This document shows positions 6,012 to 6,904 of a stretch of 6,904 nucleotides of DNA, one piece after another. The notes beneath the pieces are model-generated. The model had not been told where the DNA came from. It saw nothing but the letters and a program-made list of their open reading frames with translations, and did no database searches. The stretch is from the NCBI GenBank assembly GCA_026392135.1, contig JAPLCR010000689.1, positions 1 to 6,904 of the forward strand, read 5' to 3'. Position 1 is the first letter of the stretch. Each line of letters starts with the position of its first letter. Made by a program: the position numbers and the translations under genes. Origin of the DNA: Armatimonadota bacterium (GTDB lineage: Bacteria > Armatimonadota > Chthonomonadetes > Chthonomonadales > Chthonomonadaceae).

Positions 6012-6287
6012 CGCCTAGTGTCGGTTTGAGAATGGAGATGCAAAAATAGAACCTCGTCGGCATGATGAAGTAAAGCACTTCTCATCCAATGAGGTTCTAT
6101 TCACTACAGAAGCAATCAGAATATCCGCTTTGGGTATCCAAGTCCCTCTGTATCTCCCACTCACAGCCGCGCAAGGTCGACAATAATGCCTCTCTACAAG
6201 CGAATTGCTATCTCAGTGTCGCCTTGTACGTTGATAGCCAAACACAAAACACAGTGGCTTGTTTGAGAGACTGTTACCCTGTAACTA
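6012..6287. other. Convergent intergenic region
   Basis: These 276 bases separate the end of the broken oxidoreductase from the end of the PhyH-family gene. The hairpin at 6045-6101 is the main feature. A small GTTAC-CCT-GTAAC hairpin lies at 6273-6285, just downstream of the dioxygenase stop. I see no convincing gene in the rest: short frames crossing it have no ribosome binding site and no recognisable protein pattern. Confidence 0.6.
6045..6101. terminator. Probable terminator hairpin between convergent genes
   Basis: AATAGAACCTC (6045-6055) and GAGGTTCTATT (6091-6101) form a perfect 11-base-pair stem with a 35-base loop. The loop contains a second, imperfect stem (GATGAAGT against ACTTC-TC-ATC). 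Read on the minus strand, the outer stem runs straight into five T residues (6046-6042), as expected of an intrinsic terminator for the dioxygenase gene. On the plus strand no long T run follows, so termination for the oxidoreductase transcript would be weaker. The long loop is unusual for a simple terminator; a short repeat element is an alternative. Confidence 0.5.
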
Positions 6288-6904
6288 CTACGGCGCAAGG
6301 CTCTTTCCGTTCTCCCACACTGTGGGGAAGTGATCTCCAATAAGAACTTCGCCTGCCTTCACGGTTACATGATGCCCCACAAGATGCTCCCCAACGGGTT
6401 CGTAACGCGTGTAGCCGGGCATATAGTGAACAGCGACCGCAGGGCGACCACGCTCCGAGTTGTTCCACGCAGTTCCGTGCCATGTTAGGCAGTGGTGGAA
6501 CATCACTTCGCCCTTCTTCACTTCGATAGGAACAACCTCGATTTCAGTTCCTTCAGGAAGCGCAGACATATCGGGGAGAGGTTCAAAGGTGTTTGGGTCG
6601 GTTCCTATCGTACCGCCTTTGTGTGCCCCCCATTTATGGCTCCCCGTTACCATTCGCATACAACCGTTCTCAATAGTCGCGTCGTCTAGTGCTAGCCATG
6701 CGCTAACAAGGTCGGCAGGCTGAATGATGGGCCAGTAGGGGTGGTCTTGATGCCAATCAGTAGGACCTCCGACTTTCGGGGGCTTATACTGCACTTGGTC
6801 GTGCCATACACGAACAGTATCCGTACCCATTAACTCTGCCGCCAGTTCGCAGATAAGAGGTTGGAATAGGTGCTTTCGGAAGGCAGAATCGGCTTCCCAG
6901 ATAT
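6288..6904 (-). CDS. PhyH-family Fe(II)/2-oxoglutarate dioxygenase, N-terminus outside window
   Basis: This family (phytanoyl-CoA dioxygenase-like) hydroxylates diverse small molecules using Fe(II), O2 and 2-oxoglutarate. The frame runs to the window edge, so ATG 6830 is internal: sequence before it (I-W-E-A-D-S-A-F-R-K-H-L-F) is continuous and family-like. About 204 residues are visible. The iron facial triad is present: D-W-H-Q-D-H, with His at 6752-6750 and Asp at 6746-6744, and the distal His of T-W-H-G at 6479-6477. An Arg 11 residues after the distal His is the expected 2-oxoglutarate ligand. G-C-M-R-M-V-T-G-S-H is the typical mid-domain segment. Family members usually run 250-300 residues, so roughly 60-90 N-terminal residues are missing. 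There is no evidence of disruption. The gene converges on the oxidoreductase; the substrate is unknown and phytanoyl-CoA itself is unlikely. Confidence 0.9.
   Translation of the reverse strand, partial: IWEADSAFRKHLFQPLICELAAELMGTDTVRVWHDQVQYKPPKVGGPTDWHQDHPYWPIIQPADLVSAWLALDDATIENGCMRMVTGSHKWGAHKGGTIGTDPNTFEPLPDMSALPEGTEIEVVPIEVKKGEVMFHHCLTWHGTAWNNSERGRPAVAVHYMPGYTRYEPVGEHLVGHHVTVKAGEVLIGDHFPTVWENGKSLAP

Noticed and set aside
6089..6343. Plus-strand 84-codon open frame in the convergent region
   Set aside because: It starts within the hairpin, has no ribosome binding site, runs antisense into the dioxygenase gene and has a composition unlike the real genes.
1..6904. CRISPR array, tRNA, rRNA or defence island
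   Set aside because: No regularly spaced direct repeats, cloverleaf or rRNA-like sequence, and no recognisable defence gene was seen on either strand.

Overview
The window is bacterial chromosomal DNA of roughly balanced base composition. It carries an exported ApbE flavinyltransferase, a formylglycine-generating-enzyme-fold (FGE/SUMF1) secreted protein, a Tat-exported Gfo/Idh/MocA oxidoreductase and a PhyH-family dioxygenase. From general knowledge, that mix is common in Armatimonadota, Planctomycetota and related heterotrophs rich in sugar-modifying enzymes. The taxonomic suggestion is an inference from gene content only. No rRNA, tRNA or CRISPR array was seen.

Layout: (1) 1-262 is the right end of an ISL3-type insertion sequence. 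It holds the last 54 codons of a transposase (stop at 166) and a probable terminal sequence ending in AAGAGCC at 262. (2) 318-3848 is a minus-strand operon read from right to left: apbE, then galT, then an inositol-monophosphatase-superfamily protein, then a small uncharacterised protein. The last three are joined by 4-base stop/start overlaps. apbE and galT are separated by a 119-base leader that contains an inverted repeat. (3) 3880-6011 is a plus-strand pair diverging from apbE: the FGE-fold protein and the Gfo/Idh/MocA oxidoreductase. The oxidoreductase is broken near its 3' end by a frameshift, probably with a short deletion. (4) 6012-6287 is a convergent intergenic region with a strong hairpin that looks like a terminator. 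(5) 6288-6904 is the C-terminal part of a PhyH-family dioxygenase on the minus strand, cut by the window edge.

Working picture: the minus-strand operon joins galactose-1-phosphate metabolism (GalT, with a possible sugar-phosphate phosphatase) to an extracytoplasmic flavin-transfer enzyme, with no obvious single pathway. The plus-strand pair looks like envelope or periplasmic proteins, probably co-transcribed across a 57-base gap. I did not find a clearly new multi-gene defence or mobile system. The points most worth checking are the disrupted oxidoreductase, the divergent apbE/FGE-like start region where each promoter would lie inside the other gene, the apbE-galT leader, and the small conserved-looking protein at the operon end.
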